Shown here one piece after another: positions 15,991 through 25,307 of a stretch of 64,000 nucleotides of DNA (the stretch's first letter is position 1; every line of letters starts with the position of its first letter). This DNA is from Pseudomonas trivialis (GTDB taxonomy: Bacteria > Pseudomonadota > Gammaproteobacteria > Pseudomonadales > Pseudomonadaceae). Under the pieces are notes generated by a model. That model saw only the letters and a program-made list of their open reading frames with translations, was not told the DNA's origin and ran no database searches. Location of the stretch: contig NZ_JYLK01000017.1 in assembly GCF_001439805.1 (NCBI RefSeq), positions 62,001-126,000 on the forward strand, read 5' to 3'. The translations under genes and the position numbers were made by a program.

Positions 15991-17346
15991 ATGTTCAACA
16001 AATCACTCAAGACAGAACTGGCGGCCAGGACGGCCGAAGTCACCGAGTACAAAGGACTGATTGCTGCGCTCGAGCGCTCCATGGCCGTGGTCGAATTCGA
16101 CCTCAACGGCAAAGTGCTGCGCGCCAACGACAACTTCCTCAAGACCCTGGGTTACAGCGCCGCGCAATTGGCTGGCAAGACCCACCGCGATTTCTGCCTG
16201 CCGGCGCTCACCGGCAGCCCGGCCTACGCCACGTTCTGGCAAGACCTCAGAGCGGGCAAATTCGTGTCGGGCACCTTCAAACGGGTGGACGCAAACGGCA
16301 AGGTGATCTGGCTGGAGGCCAGTTACAACCCGGTGCTGGATGAGCGCGGCCAGGTGCTCAAAGTGGTCAAGTACGCCCTGGACGTCACCGCCAACGTCGA
16401 GCAGGAAGCCGCCACCCGCAGCAAACTGGTGGCGCTGGACCGCGCGATGGCGGTGATCGAGTTCGACCTTGCCGGGCAAGTGCTGGACGCCAACCCGAAC
16501 TTTCTCAACGTGATGGGCTATTCACTGGCGGAACTCAAGGGCAAGCATCACCGCCTGTTCTGCGAGCCGGCGCTGATCAACAGCAACGAATACACCGACT
16601 TCTGGCGCCGGTTGAACAACGGCGAGTTCTTCACCGGCCAATTCAAGCGTATTGGCAAACAGGGTCGCGTCGTCTGGCTGGAGGCCAGCTACAACCCGGT
16701 ATTCGACAGCGACGGCAAACTGATCAAGATCGTCAAGTTCGCCAGCGACATCACCGAGCGTGTGGAAAAGTTCGAGGAAGATTCACGCGGCGCCTCCCGT
16801 GCCTACCACATCTCGTCCGAAACCGAGCGCTTCGCCGAGCACGGCACCCAGGTGATCCACGACACCGCCACGGAGATGCGCCGCATCGCCGAAAACATCG
16901 GCGCCTCCGCCAAGCTGGTGGGGCAGTTGGGCGAGCGTTCCGAGCAGATCACCGCCATCGTCAACACCATTCGCGGGATCGCCGACCAGACCAACCTGCT
17001 GGCGCTCAATGCCGCCATCGAAGCCGCGCGGGCGGGGGACCAGGGCCGTGGGTTCGCAGTGGTGGCCGATGAAGTCCGGCAACTGGCCGGACGCACCAGC
17101 CGCTCCACCGCCGAGATTGCCGAGATGATCGGCATGATCCTTTCGGAAACCCGCGACGCGGTCTCCAGCATGAATTCCACTCAGGAGGGCGCGCAACGTG
17201 GCGTCAACCTGGCGGACCAGGCCGGTTCGGTGATCCTGCAGATCCGCACCAGCACCAGCGATGCGGTGCAGGCGGTGAGCATGTTTGCCTCGAAGCTGGA
17301 CGAGTCGGAGGTGATCCCGAAGACCGCCGTGGGCTGGATGGGCTGA
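15991..17346 (+). CDS. bdlA: Soluble chemoreceptor with two PAS domains (BdlA-like)
   Basis: 451 residues from ATG 15991 with GAGGG upstream. It has two PAS domains in tandem, roughly residues 25-130 and 145-250, each ending in a PAC-type block (VIWLEASYNPV and VVWLEASYNPV). A methyl-accepting signalling domain follows, with the hairpin tip IADQTNLLALNAAIEAARAG near residue 345. There is no signal peptide, membrane helix or HAMP, as in BdlA of P. aeruginosa, which promotes biofilm dispersal. The signal sensed here is unknown. The gene name is by architecture and may denote a paralogue. Confidence 0.85.
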   Translation: MFNKSLKTELAARTAEVTEYKGLIAALERSMAVVEFDLNGKVLRANDNFLKTLGYSAAQLAGKTHRDFCLPALTGSPAYATFWQDLRAGKFVSGTFKRVDANGKVIWLEASYNPVLDERGQVLKVVKYALDVTANVEQEAATRSKLVALDRAMAVIEFDLAGQVLDANPNFLNVMGYSLAELKGKHHRLFCEPALINSNEYTDFWRRLNNGEFFTGQFKRIGKQGRVVWLEASYNPVFDSDGKLIKIVKFASDITERVEKFEEDSRGASRAYHISSETERFAEHGTQVIHDTATEMRRIAENIGASAKLVGQLGERSEQITAIVNTIRGIADQTNLLALNAAIEAARAGDQGRGFAVVADEVRQLAGRTSRSTAEIAEMIGMILSETRDAVSSMNSTQEGAQRGVNLADQAGSVILQIRTSTSDAVQAVSMFASKLDESEVIPKTAVGWMG

Positions 17347-17369
17347 TCAGCGTGCGCCAGTGAGGTCGC

Positions 17370-19073
17370 CTATACCGGCTGCATCACCGCGCGGCGTACC
17401 CATTCCACTTCGTCGCGCAACTCCAGCACCTGCCCATGAAACCGCTCCAGCGCGGCATTGTGGCCAACGCTGATGAGGATCGTCTGCGGCAACGTTTCTT
17501 TGAGCAACTGGTAGCAACGCGCTTCGTTGGCCGCGTCCATCGCCGCGCTGCTCTCGTCGAGGAACAGCACTGCCGGCCGCGCCAGCAGCGCACGCACAAA
17601 GGCGCAACGCTGTTGCTCGCCGATGCTCAGGGTCTGCGCCCAGTCACGCTCTTCGGCCAGTTGCGTGCCCAGGTGCGCCAGGCCGAGCTGGTCGAGGAAC
17701 CGCTGTACCACCGCGTCCTGCTCGGCCGGTGCGGGGTTGGGGTACCAGAGGGTTTCACGCAGGCTGCCCAGGGGCAGGTAATTTTTTTGCGACAGGGTGA
17801 GGGTGCGCTCACGGTCATAGGCGACCGACCCCGAGGCATGATGCCAGAGCCCGGTGAGGGCGCGAATCAGGGTGGACTTGCCATAACCGGACGGCGCGCG
17901 GATCAGCAAGCTGTCGCCGGGCTTGAGCGCAAGGTTGAAGCCGCTGAACAGACGGCGGCCGTCCGGTAGCCAGATGTCCAGATTGCGCACCTGCAAGCCG
18001 TCACGCTGTTGCGTCAGCACCACGGCGGACTCGATCTTGACGGTGTCCAGACGCTCCTGGAACCCATGCAGCCGGTCGATCACCGACTTCCATTCGGCCA
18101 GTTCCGGAAACACGCCCACCAGATACGCCACGGCCGCATGCACTTCGCCAAAGGCGGCGCTGATCTGCGTCAGACGGCCCAGGGTAAAGACCCCGGCAAA
18201 AAACTGCGGCGCCATGATAAACATCGGAATCACCGTGGCGCTGCGCAGGTAGAACGTCGAGTAACCCATGATCAGCTTTTGCTTTTTCACCAGCCTCCAG
18301 AAGTTCTGCAGGGCAGCTTCCAGGCGCTGGTTGAAGCGCTGGTTTTCCACCGCCTCGCCACGGTACTGGGCCACCGAATCGGCGTTCTCGCGCAGGCGCA
18401 TCAACGAAAAACGAAAATCAGCCTCGCGCCGTTGCTGCATGAAGTTCAGGTGAGGCAGGGCGCGACCGAGCCAGAAGGCGAAACCGGTGCCGGCCAGCGC
18501 ATACACCAGCGCCACCCACACCAGCAGCCCGGGTATCATCAGGCCGCTGTCGCCCAGCGGAATGCGGATCAGGTCCGAGGCCTGCCAGAGGATATTGAGG
18601 AACGAAAACAGCGACACCACGGCCGTCAGCAGCCCCAGGCTCAGCTTGAGCGACTTGATGATGAACAGGTCGATGTCTTCGGCGATGCGCTGGTCGGGGT
18701 TGTCGACCTCGGTGTCGCTCATCTTCAGCTTCTGGTAGCGCTGGCTGCCCAGCCACTGGTCGAGCATGTTGCGCGTGGCCCAGCGCCGCCAGACGATGGT
18801 CAGTTTCTGCTGGAAGTGAAACGCGCCCACGGTGAACACGGCGAGGCCCACCTGCAGCAGGATGAACTGCCCCGTGCCGAGCATGAAGCCCGGGTAGTCC
18901 TTGGCCTGCAGCGCGTTATAAAAATGCAGGTTCCAGAAGTTGTTGAGAATGTTGACGCCCACCAGACACAGGTTCATCAGCACCGTGCCCAGCAGCAACA
19001 ACAGGGCCGGGTATTTCTGTTCCGAGGTCCAGAACGGCCGTGCCAGGCGCCAGAAATTGCGAAGTGTATGCAT
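17370..19073 (-). CDS. SbmA/BacA-like ABC transporter with fused ATPase (YddA type)
   Basis: 567 residues. The N-terminal membrane domain (about residues 1-330) begins with MHTLRNFWRLARPFW and has five or six helices. The ATPase domain has Walker A APSGYGKST, signature LSIGEQQR and Walker B VLFLDESSAAMD. The family (YddA, Mycobacterium Rv1819c) moves hydrophilic compounds such as cobalamin, bleomycin and peptides across the inner membrane. It lies beside the ferric-siderophore reductase gene in divergent orientation. It may therefore handle the siderophore or a precursor, but this is inference from position only. Confidence 0.88.
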   Translation of the reverse strand: MHTLRNFWRLARPFWTSEQKYPALLLLLGTVLMNLCLVGVNILNNFWNLHFYNALQAKDYPGFMLGTGQFILLQVGLAVFTVGAFHFQQKLTIVWRRWATRNMLDQWLGSQRYQKLKMSDTEVDNPDQRIAEDIDLFIIKSLKLSLGLLTAVVSLFSFLNILWQASDLIRIPLGDSGLMIPGLLVWVALVYALAGTGFAFWLGRALPHLNFMQQRREADFRFSLMRLRENADSVAQYRGEAVENQRFNQRLEAALQNFWRLVKKQKLIMGYSTFYLRSATVIPMFIMAPQFFAGVFTLGRLTQISAAFGEVHAAVAYLVGVFPELAEWKSVIDRLHGFQERLDTVKIESAVVLTQQRDGLQVRNLDIWLPDGRRLFSGFNLALKPGDSLLIRAPSGYGKSTLIRALTGLWHHASGSVAYDRERTLTLSQKNYLPLGSLRETLWYPNPAPAEQDAVVQRFLDQLGLAHLGTQLAEERDWAQTLSIGEQQRCAFVRALLARPAVLFLDESSAAMDAANEARCYQLLKETLPQTILISVGHNAALERFHGQVLELRDEVEWVRRAVMQPV

Positions 19074-19138
19074 GAGGGCTGAAGATGTCCGGTCGTTGGC
19101 GACGTTGAGTTTGCAGGGGAGGGAGGATAGGATCCGCC

Positions 19139-19157
19139 AATGCTAATCGCTTGCATT
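19139..19157. promoter_or_regulatory. Candidate Fur box between YddA-type and FhuF-type genes
   Basis: AATGCTAATCGCTTGCATT, with AATGC/GCATT ends in inverted repeat. It resembles Pseudomonas Fur sites containing AATC and TTGCATT. It lies 28 bp upstream of the reductase ribosome-binding region and within 70 bp of the divergent start at 19073. Iron control is expected for a siderophore reductase. Confidence 0.5.
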
Positions 19158-19185
19158 CATAAGGGAAAGCCACAGGAGCATCGGT

Positions 19186-19956
19186 ATCGAATTTCCAGAA
19201 TGGCTCAAGCAGGCGTGGCCGCCGATCCAGCGGGTCATCCAGCTTGACGCGAATGACCAGCCTTTTCTCGCGCTGAGCCGCGTGGCCGAGCCGGCGCTGC
19301 TGCAGCCGGTGCTGGCCGAGTTCGCCCTGCGTTACCCCGGCGTCAACAACGCGGCGGTGGTGTCGCAGTGGTCGATGAACTACATGAGCATCGTGGTGCC
19401 GGCCACCCTGGCCTGCGTGCTTACCCGCGAGCAGGCCATCGACTTCTGGCGCGACGACAGCGTGTTGCGCCTGGACGCCGGCCAGCCGCTGGCGTTGCAC
19501 TTTGCCAGGCCCTTGCCGGGCCTCGCCGCCGCCGAGCGGGCCGACTACTTTTCGCGCTGGGTGCACGAGCACCTCGCGCCCCTGTTCGCCACCCTCGCGC
19601 TGGCCGGGGGCCTGGCGCCGAAGATCCTGTGGGGTAATTTTGTCGCGATCTGGGACGGCGCTTTCGCCCGGCTCGACCCGGATCTGTCCCGCCCAGGCTT
19701 TGCCGACGCGCACCGCTGGCTGGAACCGGTCACCGTCAACCACGGCCGCCTGAAATTGCGCGGCCTGCAACGTCAGGTGCCGTCGCCCGCCCCCGAGATT
19801 TGCCCGCAACTGCCGCTGCGCCGGCATTGCTGCCTGCACTATCAACTGCACCCGCTGGTGGCAGGTGAGCCGCTGGTGCTGTGCGAATCCTGCCCCAAGC
19901 TGCACCGCCTGCCACTGGCCGAGCAGGTCAGTTACCTGCACTCGCTCTACGACTGA
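19186..19956 (+). CDS. FhuF-type ferric-siderophore reductase (AHA_1954-like)
   Basis: About 256 residues. The C-terminus has the 2Fe-2S pattern HCC-x16-CESC expected for this family; the protein releases iron from an imported siderophore by reduction in the cytoplasm. The frame is open from 19047, but no ATG/GTG/TTG occurs before GTG 19282. AGGAG (19174-19178) is placed 7 bases before ATC at 19186, giving IEFPEWLKQAWPP, which looks coding. The start may therefore be a rare ATC or a mutated ATG; a 224-residue product from 19282 is the alternative. Its end overlaps the convergent exporter by 10 bp. Its location at the end of the NRPS cluster fits siderophore use. Confidence 0.8.
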   Translation: MEFPEWLKQAWPPIQRVIQLDANDQPFLALSRVAEPALLQPVLAEFALRYPGVNNAAVVSQWSMNYMSIVVPATLACVLTREQAIDFWRDDSVLRLDAGQPLALHFARPLPGLAAAERADYFSRWVHEHLAPLFATLALAGGLAPKILWGNFVAIWDGAFARLDPDLSRPGFADAHRWLEPVTVNHGRLKLRGLQRQVPSPAPEICPQLPLRRHCCLHYQLHPLVAGEPLVLCESCPKLHRLPLAEQVSYLHSLYD

Positions 19957-21587
19957 GCTTCCAGCGCCACGCCGGCCGCCAGCGGCGCCTCACTCAGGCG
20001 CCCGTGTTCGAGGCGCAGCAGGCGGTCGGCGAGGCCGAAATACGCGTCGTCGTGAGAGATCACGATCACCAGTTTGCCCCGCGCGCGCAGGTCGGCCAGG
20101 ATCCGCGTGTAGAAAAAGTGCTTGAACACCGGGTCCTGATCCGCCGCCCACTCATCGAACAGGTAGCACGGCCGGTCATCCAGATAGGCACTGAGCAACG
20201 CCAGGCGCTTGCGTTGCCCGGAGGACAGCGCCAGCGTGGTCAGGCGGCCCTGTTCGATCTGCACCTTGTGATCCAGTTGCAGGTGCACGAGGTAATCCTG
20301 CGCCTGCTGCACCAGCTTGGGGTTGTCGCCGTCGAACAGGTTTTCGAACAGACAGAAGTCGGTAAAGATCGCCGAAAAGTGCTGGCGGAAATGGTGGTTG
20401 TCAGCGCTTGAAGACACTTGCTCGTCCAGCATCACCTCACCGCTCTCCGGGCGATACAGGCCGGTCAACAGCAGCGCCAGGGTGGTCTTGCCGCTGCCAT
20501 TGCCGCCGGCGATGAACACCACTTCGCCGGCCTTCAGGGTGACGCTGATCGGCCCCAGGGTGAAATGCCCGTCCTCGCGCTCGCGGTAGTAGGTGTGGGT
20601 GACGTCACGGCACACCAGGCTGCGCACGCGCGTCGGCGCGAAGGTGTCCAGGGTTTCCTCGGCGCTGTGCATCTGGCCTTCCAGCGCGCGGATCTTGTTC
20701 AGCGCAACGCTGGCGCGGCCCAGGGTCGGCACCGCGTGCATCAGCTCCGAGAGTGGCGTGATCATGTACAGAATCGCGAGAATATAGCCCGTGACCAGGC
20801 TCACGCTCAGGTCGATAAAACGCGGCGCCACAAACAGCACCACGCCAATCAGCAGGTAGAACACCGCGTTGCCCCAGTTGAGCACCACCGCGTAAATGCT
20901 CATGCCACGCACGAAGTCGCGCCGGTATTGCTGGCTGGTCGGCAGCAGCAGGCGGCTGAAAAAGTGTTGGCGACGCGGATGGTTCAGCTGCAATTCCTTG
21001 CTGCCATCGGTGAGCAGCCGGTAGTGGTCGAACAACTGGTCCTTGAGCTCGCGCGCGCGGGAGATCGAGGTCAGCGCCTTGCGCTGCGGCCAGTTGAAAC
21101 TCAGGCTGCCCAGCACGATCAGCAACACCGTGAGGCCCAGCAACGGCAGGCTCAACCAGCCCAGGTAACCGAGACAGGCGAGGATGATCCCGCCGTTGAC
21201 CAGCAGCACCGGCACCAGCTCCACCGCCTGGCTGATGGTTTGCGTGTCGTCGGTCAGCACCGCCAGCAGCCGGTGTTTGCCCAGGCGCTGCAATTGCGCG
21301 TAGGGCGTGTCGATCAGTTTGGCGCTCAGGTGCAGGCGCATATCGTTGACCGCCGCCTGGCCCAGGCGCAGCAGGCTTATATCGGAAATGATCCGCGACA
21401 CCGCCACCAGCAGCACCAGCGCGCCGAAGTACAGGCCATCCATCGGGCGCAACTGGTCGAACACCGTGAGGCTGTGGTTGATCATCGCGATCAACCCCGC
21501 CGCCGCGAGGCCGCAGGCCAGCCCGGTCAGCGTCGCCACCAGCAGGGCGCGCCACGAGCGCTTGGCCATGAGTATCAGCAAATCCAT
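19947..21587 (-). CDS. Cyclic-peptide-type ABC exporter (PvdE/SyrD-like)
   Basis: 546 residues: an N-terminal membrane domain with about six helices (WRALLVATLTGLACGLAAAG onward) and an ATPase domain with Walker A GGNGSGKTT, signature LSSGQRKR and Walker B CYLFDEWAADQD. This is the family that carries pyoverdine precursor (PvdE) and lipopeptides (SyrD) out of the cytoplasm. The start codon directly follows the TGA of the terminal NRPS, so the two are almost certainly co-translated. It is the last gene of the eight-gene biosynthetic operon and the likely exporter of the finished lipopeptide to the periplasm. Confidence 0.92.
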   Translation of the reverse strand: MDLLILMAKRSWRALLVATLTGLACGLAAAGLIAMINHSLTVFDQLRPMDGLYFGALVLLVAVSRIISDISLLRLGQAAVNDMRLHLSAKLIDTPYAQLQRLGKHRLLAVLTDDTQTISQAVELVPVLLVNGGIILACLGYLGWLSLPLLGLTVLLIVLGSLSFNWPQRKALTSISRARELKDQLFDHYRLLTDGSKELQLNHPRRQHFFSRLLLPTSQQYRRDFVRGMSIYAVVLNWGNAVFYLLIGVVLFVAPRFIDLSVSLVTGYILAILYMITPLSELMHAVPTLGRASVALNKIRALEGQMHSAEETLDTFAPTRVRSLVCRDVTHTYYREREDGHFTLGPISVTLKAGEVVFIAGGNGSGKTTLALLLTGLYRPESGEVMLDEQVSSSADNHHFRQHFSAIFTDFCLFENLFDGDNPKLVQQAQDYLVHLQLDHKVQIEQGRLTTLALSSGQRKRLALLSAYLDDRPCYLFDEWAADQDPVFKHFFYTRILADLRARGKLVIVISHDDAYFGLADRLLRLEHGRLSEAPLAAGVALEAQS

Positions 21588-24500
21588 TCAAACTGCTCCG
21601 TCTGTCGCCAGGGCCGCAAGGCCGGCCGCCAGCTGTTGATGCACCGAGGGTTGCGCGAGGATGTTCAAGTGCTGCGCCTGCACCACTTCACGGGTGTAAG
21701 CGCCGCTGCTCAACTGCTCCCACTGCGGGTCGGCAAAATCTGCTTCTTCCAGCGTGGCATCCGCCCACCACACCTGCACCGGGCAGCGCAGCCGTGGCGG
21801 CTGGAAGCTGGCGAGCAACTGGCGGGTCTGCTGCTGATGGCCAAGCCGCGTGTGCAGGTGTTCCCAGCTGTCGCCGTCGAGCTGCAGACCTTGCTGCTGC
21901 GCCCATTGCGCCAGCGCGGGCAGGCGCTGCGCGGCGGGCAGGGCAGCCAGTTGCGCGGTCAACTCGGCCAGCGCCGGCGCCGGTAAGCCGCGCAGTACCG
22001 CCTGGCTGTTTGCCGTGAGCGCCTGCGTGGCGTCGGCCAGCAAGGTCTCGACGCTGTCTTCATCGGCGCTGCGCGCGTACTGCGAGTCGAGGATGCCGAG
22101 AAACGCCACCTGTTCGCCGCACCGCTCCAGCTGCGCCGCAGCGGTGATCGCCAGCAGCCCGCCGAGGGAAAAGCCCAACAAGTGATAGGGCCCGTGCGGC
22201 TGCCGAGCACGTATGTGCTCGATATAGCGCGCCGTCAGGCCGTCGATATCGCCGTCGCCCACCGTGCCGTCGTCACCCAGCTTTTGCAACCCCCACAGTT
22301 GCCACTGCGGCAGATGGGGCAGCAGCGCACGGTAATCCTGCACATGCCCGGTGGAGGGGTGGAAGCAGAACAGATTCGCCCCCGCGCCCGGCGTCGACAG
22401 GCGCACCAGTGGCGACAGCTTGAATTCGGCCTGCACCAGCGCGGCAAAGGCCGCCACGCTCGGTGCATTGAACACCGCGTTCACCGTGACCGGCGCCGCC
22501 AGTACCGTCTGCAGGCGGCTGGCCAGGCTCACCGCCGCCAGCGAATGCCCGCCCAGGGCAAAGAAATCATCCTCAATGCCCACCCGCTCCAGGCCCAGCA
22601 CCTGCGCCCAGGTCTCGGCCAGCAGCGCCTCCAGCGGCGTGCGCGGCACTGCACCGCCGACGCCGCCCTGCACCTGATCGGCCCATTGCTGCAGGGTCTT
22701 GCGGTCGAGCTTGCCGTTGCCCATCAGCGGCAACGCCTCAACGATGCGCAGGCTTGGCAGCATGTAATCCGGCAGGCGGTCCTGGGCCTGGCCGTGCAGT
22801 TGCGCCACGCTCACCGAGTGCCCCGGCGCCAGGGTCACGAAGGCAAACAGTTGCTGACCCAGTTCGCCCTTGGGCAGGCATTCCACCGCCGCCTGGGCCA
22901 CGCCCGGCAGGCCGGCGAGCTGCGCCTGGATCTCGTCAAGCTCGATGCGAAAACCACGCACCTTGACCTGGCGGTCGCTACGGCCGGTGATTTCCAGGCT
23001 GGCGTCGTGGCGATAACGCGCACGGTCGCCGGTGCGGTACAGCCGCTCGCCGTCGCGCTCGATAAAGCATTCGGCCGTCTGGGGGGCGTCGAGGTAGCCG
23101 CGCGCCAGTTGCGGCCCGGCGATATACAGCTCGGCGTGCTGCCCCGGCGGCACCGGTCGCTGCTGTTGATCCAGCAAGTACAGGCGCATGCCGTCGAGCC
23201 GATCATCCAGCGGCAGGCGCCGGTAATCACAGGCCGGGTTGAGTTTATGCATGGCCACGCCCACGGTAGCCTCCGTCGGCCCGTAGTGGTTGAACAGCGT
23301 CAGCGCCGGCGCGAACTGGCGGATCGACTGCAGCAGGCGCGGCGAACAGCTCTCGCCGCCGAGGATCAGTTGCCTGCGCGGCAGCACGGCGGCGCTTTGT
23401 GCGTGCATCAGCCAGGCATCGAGCAGCGACGGCACGATTTTCAGATGGTCGACCGGGTACTGCGCCTGCCAGGCGGCCCAGGCCTGGGCGTCCATCGCGG
23501 TGGTCTTGTCCAGCAGGTGCAGTTCGCCGCCGCTGAGCAAGGCGGGAAACAGCAGGGTGTAACCCAGGTCGGCGGCCAGGGACGTGACCACGGCGCTGCG
23601 CTCACCGGCTTGCAGCTGCAGGCGCGCGGACACGCTGGAGACATAACTGGCCAGTTGCGCGTGCTCGACGATCACGCCCTTGGGCACACCGGTGCTGCCC
23701 GAGGTGAACAGCACATAGGCCGCATCCGTGGGCAGCACGTCGTTGCCCAGGTCGGCCATGGGCGCCTGTTGCCACACGGCGGTGTCGCGCAGATCGAGGC
23801 TGCCCATCGACGCCAGCAGCGGCGCGCTGCCGGCGGCCCCGGTCAGCACAAAGCGCGGCTGCGCCTGTTGCAGGATCGCCAGGGAGCGTTGCGCGGGCTG
23901 GTGCACGTCCAGCGGCACAAAGGCCGCGCCGCTCTTGAGCACGGCGAGCATCGCCAGCACCATCGGCGCCGAACGGTCCAGGTACAGCGCCACGCGGTCC
24001 TCACGGCCGATGCCCTGGCCGCGCAGGTAATGCGCCAATTGGTTGCTGCGCGCGTGCAGCTCGGCGTAGCTCAGGTGCTGGTGCGGATCGCGCAGGGCCA
24101 GGTGTTCGGCAAAGCCTGCGGCGCAGGCGTTGAAGCGCGCCGGCACGCTGGCGAACGGCGGGGTGATGCGCTGATGGCGTGCCGCGAGTGTCGCCGCAAA
24201 GCCCGGCGCCGCCAGCGACAGTTCGCCCAGCGGCGTGGCGGGGTGGGCGAGGGCGTCCAGCAGCAGCGATTGCAGTTGTTCCAGCAGGGTTTCAGCGGCC
24301 CGGGTGCTGTAACGATTGGCCTGATGGCACAGCGTCAGGCGCTGATCGTCGGCGATCAGCAGCAGCTCCATGCCGGCCGGGATTGCCGACACTTCCAGCA
24401 CCGTGAACGGGGTGGCGGCGAGCGCCGGGCTCCACTGGAAACCATAAGGTGACGCGAGGTCGGCCGGCGAATATTCCTGCCATTCGCCCACGTCTTCACA

Positions 24501-25307
24501 ACGTCTTTGCAGCGCCGCCAGGGCCTCGCCGAACGGACGCTCCAGCGCCGGCTGCCACGGCAGCGGCAGGGCCTTGGCGAACAATCCCCAGCAGTCGGCC
24601 AGTTCTTCGTAGTCGTCACGGCAGTCATGCACCCAGTTGAGGGTGAGGGCCGGGCTGTCAGTGGCGCTCAACCGCTGCAACAGCACGCCCCAGGCGGCCA
24701 TCAGCAGGTGTTCGGCGGGGGCGGCCTGGGCGTGCAACGCAGCGCTCAACGCGGGATCGAGCATCACGCAGGTGGTCAGCGGCGTGTCGGCCTTGTCGCT
24801 GCGCGCCTCGCGGTACAGCAGCTCGGTGCCGGCCTGTTGGCCCAGGGCCAGATCGGCCCAGTACTGGCGTCCCTGCGCCGCATCGTCATCCGCCTGCAGG
24901 TCATGAATCCAGGCGCTGTACTGGGTGTAGGTCATCGCCTCGGCGTCCGCCAGCGGCGGCTGCATCGAACCCAGCGCCTGCGCCAGGCGCAGCAGTGTGC
25001 CACGGTCGGCCGCCAGCGCGGGCAGTTGCAAGGTCACCCGTTGCACCTCGGCGTCCAGCGCCTGCACGTCAATGCTGACCACGCTTTCGCCGGCGACGCG
25101 TTGCAACGGCACCTGCATCCCCGGCTCGGGCCGAGTGTGCAGGCGCAATGCATCATGCACCTGCGCCAGCGCCGCCAGCCGTTCACGCAATTGCGCCAGC
25201 GCGGTGGCGCCACGCACCTCCAGCACCAGACGGGCCGGCGGCGCATTCGCCAGCCATTGGCTGCGTTGCTGTGGCGACAGGGCGAACGCTGCCTCGTGGT
25301 TGCTCAT
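21588..25307 (-). CDS. Terminal NRPS: interface-like C domain - A(Asp) - T - TE
   Basis: 1239 residues. Residues 1-365 resemble a condensation domain, but I find no HHxxxDG. The A domain (about 385-895) has core LFTSGSTGVPKG; its pocket read by eye is D-L-T-K-I-G-H-V-G-K, the aspartate code. The carrier domain (DDFFALGGHSL, near 915) and a type I thioesterase (GFSLGG, nucleophile Ser near 1050) follow. The missing condensation activity is supplied by the C domain near the end of the preceding protein, whose stop overlaps this start (ATGA). It adds the last residue, probably beta-hydroxyaspartate made by the fused hydroxylase of the preceding protein, and releases the chain. Confidence 0.92.
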   Translation of the reverse strand: MSNHEAAFALSPQQRSQWLANAPPARLVLEVRGATALAQLRERLAALAQVHDALRLHTRPEPGMQVPLQRVAGESVVSIDVQALDAEVQRVTLQLPALAADRGTLLRLAQALGSMQPPLADAEAMTYTQYSAWIHDLQADDDAAQGRQYWADLALGQQAGTELLYREARSDKADTPLTTCVMLDPALSAALHAQAAPAEHLLMAAWGVLLQRLSATDSPALTLNWVHDCRDDYEELADCWGLFAKALPLPWQPALERPFGEALAALQRRCEDVGEWQEYSPADLASPYGFQWSPALAATPFTVLEVSAIPAGMELLLIADDQRLTLCHQANRYSTRAAETLLEQLQSLLLDALAHPATPLGELSLAAPGFAATLAARHQRITPPFASVPARFNACAAGFAEHLALRDPHQHLSYAELHARSNQLAHYLRGQGIGREDRVALYLDRSAPMVLAMLAVLKSGAAFVPLDVHQPAQRSLAILQQAQPRFVLTGAAGSAPLLASMGSLDLRDTAVWQQAPMADLGNDVLPTDAAYVLFTSGSTGVPKGVIVEHAQLASYVSSVSARLQLQAGERSAVVTSLAADLGYTLLFPALLSGGELHLLDKTTAMDAQAWAAWQAQYPVDHLKIVPSLLDAWLMHAQSAAVLPRRQLILGGESCSPRLLQSIRQFAPALTLFNHYGPTEATVGVAMHKLNPACDYRRLPLDDRLDGMRLYLLDQQQRPVPPGQHAELYIAGPQLARGYLDAPQTAECFIERDGERLYRTGDRARYRHDASLEITGRSDRQVKVRGFRIELDEIQAQLAGLPGVAQAAVECLPKGELGQQLFAFVTLAPGHSVSVAQLHGQAQDRLPDYMLPSLRIVEALPLMGNGKLDRKTLQQWADQVQGGVGGAVPRTPLEALLAETWAQVLGLERVGIEDDFFALGGHSLAAVSLASRLQTVLAAPVTVNAVFNAPSVAAFAALVQAEFKLSPLVRLSTPGAGANLFCFHPSTGHVQDYRALLPHLPQWQLWGLQKLGDDGTVGDGDIDGLTARYIEHIRARQPHGPYHLLGFSLGGLLAITAAAQLERCGEQVAFLGILDSQYARSADEDSVETLLADATQALTANSQAVLRGLPAPALAELTAQLAALPAAQRLPALAQWAQQQGLQLDGDSWEHLHTRLGHQQQTRQLLASFQPPRLRCPVQVWWADATLEEADFADPQWEQLSSGAYTREVVQAQHLNILAQPSVHQQLAAGLAALATDGAV

